Shown here in pieces: positions 63,306 through 64,000 of a stretch of 64,000 nucleotides of DNA (the stretch's first letter is position 1; each line of letters starts with the position of its first letter). Source of the DNA: Sepioteuthis lessoniana (lineage: Eukaryota; Mollusca; Cephalopoda; Myopsida; Loliginidae); assembly GCA_963585895.1 (NCBI GenBank), contig CAUZXS010005797.1:1-64000 (forward strand). Direction: 5' to 3'. The translations under genes and the position numbers were made by a program. The notes beneath the pieces are model-generated. The model worked only from the letters and a program-made list of their open reading frames with translations, ran no database searches and was not told the DNA's origin.

Positions 63306-63500
63306 CAGGGTGTTCGGAAAGGAATTACGTTTTACCAGAATGGATATGAAAACAAAAGTAAATTAAATTTATTGAAATATTAAGGTGTAATTATGTTTTA
63401 CCTGAGAATAAGGGTGTAATTACGTTTTACCTGAGAATATATATAAAGAGATGTAAGTTAAATTTATTGAAATATTATCATCAGAAACGTAATTACCAAC
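63306..63500. repeat. Direct-repeat block GTAATTACGTTTTACC
   Basis: GGAATTACGTTTTACCAGAA, GTGTAATTATGTTTTACCTG and GTGTAATTACGTTTTACCTG recur at 63320, 63387 and 63415. AAATTTATTGAAATATTA occurs at 63365 and 63461. The block opens CAGGGTGTTCGGAAAGGAAT, a possible DNA-transposon terminus. Confidence 0.6.
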
Positions 63501-63921
63501 AATTTCAACGATATTATTAAACGCATGAGATAAGTAGTAATAAATGAACTCAGGAAGGTGCAGTAATAATAAATCTAGTTTTTACACAGCTCTGCTTGCC
63601 GGCATCCAAGCTCTTTATTTTCTCCGGTGTTCTTAAACGATTTTCTTTGTTTATTTGTTAGATGTTTTTACATATCTTTTTTCTTATCCATTGTTTGTTG
63701 ATATTCACTAATTAAACGGCTAACTTTTTCTTGCTATACAAATTTTCCCTAGGTTTTTGTATTTCGTACTTTTAAACACCCATCGTTGATTTAACATCAC
63801 TAATATCATCCCTCACAGACCTGATATGGTTTCATAAGAACCGAAACGCTATAGTGTCGATTTTGCTTCTCAATAAATCTCTCCTTCCTCTTGGATTACC
63901 TTGTTATCAATTTTTTCTATA
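63501..63921. other. Unassigned stretch
   Basis: Nothing recognised. ACCGAAACGCTATAGTGTCG..CTCAATAAAT near 63840 is reminiscent of the inverted-repeat arms at 40 kb, but I cannot align it convincingly. Confidence 0.35.
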
Positions 63922-63922
63922 C

Positions 63923-63959
<37 letters not shown>
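63922..63959. repeat. (ATT)n microsatellite
   Basis: A pure ATT run. The final 40 bases of the window are unassigned. Confidence 0.95.
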
Positions 63960-64000
63960 CTCCTTTCAGGGGGTTCCACTCCAGCATAAAGTGATGGTCT

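Overview
This window looks like repeat-dominated, AT-rich DNA from a multicellular animal. I find no convincing host protein-coding gene, rRNA or functional tRNA gene in it, so it is most likely intergenic or deep intronic. The evidence for an animal genome is the mix of RTE-clade and restriction-like-endonuclease (RLE) LINE remnants, a mariner transposase relic, a solo LTR, several tRNA-headed SINE families, and very many (TA)n, (CA)n, (GA)n and (GAAA)n microsatellites. From memory, the RTE and RLE protein families and this style of tRNA-SINE-rich, TA-rich DNA fit a lophotrochozoan, perhaps a coleoid cephalopod. That guess is weak and I could not search it.

Working names used below. SINE-A: about 240 bp, tRNA-like head, central motif, and a 3' hairpin tail. 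SINE-B: about 250 bp, ending in GGTCACCCTCGACTA..TCGCCAACTTTACTT. SINE-C: about 290 bp, ending TTGGTAAATAGG. SINE-D: about 130 bp, a tRNA-like head plus a short tail ending AAGCTTAGTAAATTAC. SINE-E: a rarer tRNA-like repeat. Element F: about 400 to 590 bp, no obvious tRNA head, starts CCCAGTCGGCTGGGGCTG. F' is a divergent relative of F. SINE-A, F and F' share the same 3' hairpin (TGGCAT..AACCT-loop-AGGTT..ATGCCA) followed by CAAA/CCAAA-type repeats, although their bodies differ. SINE-A and SINE-C share a central motif.

Layout. 0-6 kb: an RTE fragment, SINE-A, F, a tandem array of tRNA-like units (3.0-3.6 kb), SINE-C, and F' interrupted by RTE and SINE-D. 6-13 kb: pyrimidine and purine simple-sequence tracts with SINE-A, SINE-B, F' and RTE between them. 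13-23 kb: dense SINE-A/B, F and F', including an F with two tandem SINE-B copies inside. 23-31 kb: SINE-C with clear target-site duplications, F, SINE-B, and a mariner relic split by SINE-C. 31.2-35.3 kb: the largest coherent object, a nearly full-length but dead RTE retrotransposon split by a SINE-C, a 354-bp solo LTR and an F. 35.3-38.1 kb: a 1.8-kb complex (GAAA) minisatellite and a duplicated GATA/TA block. 38-44 kb: SINE-C, SINE-E, an inverted-repeat element, SINE-A, F and a hairpin around (TA)n. 44.6-47.4 kb: a cluster of RLE-LINE 3' ends, all on the minus strand. 47-53 kb: nested SINEs and F elements. 53-59 kb: simple sequence, SINE-C, F' and SINE-D. 59-64 kb: F inside SINE-D, RLE and RTE pieces, and SINE-A/B/C.

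The elements do not form a pathway. Their relations are parasitic and historical: autonomous LINEs supplied the reverse transcription that spread the SINEs. Nested insertions with readable target-site duplications give a relative order of activity. SINE-C, SINE-A and F are younger than the RTE and mariner copies they interrupt.
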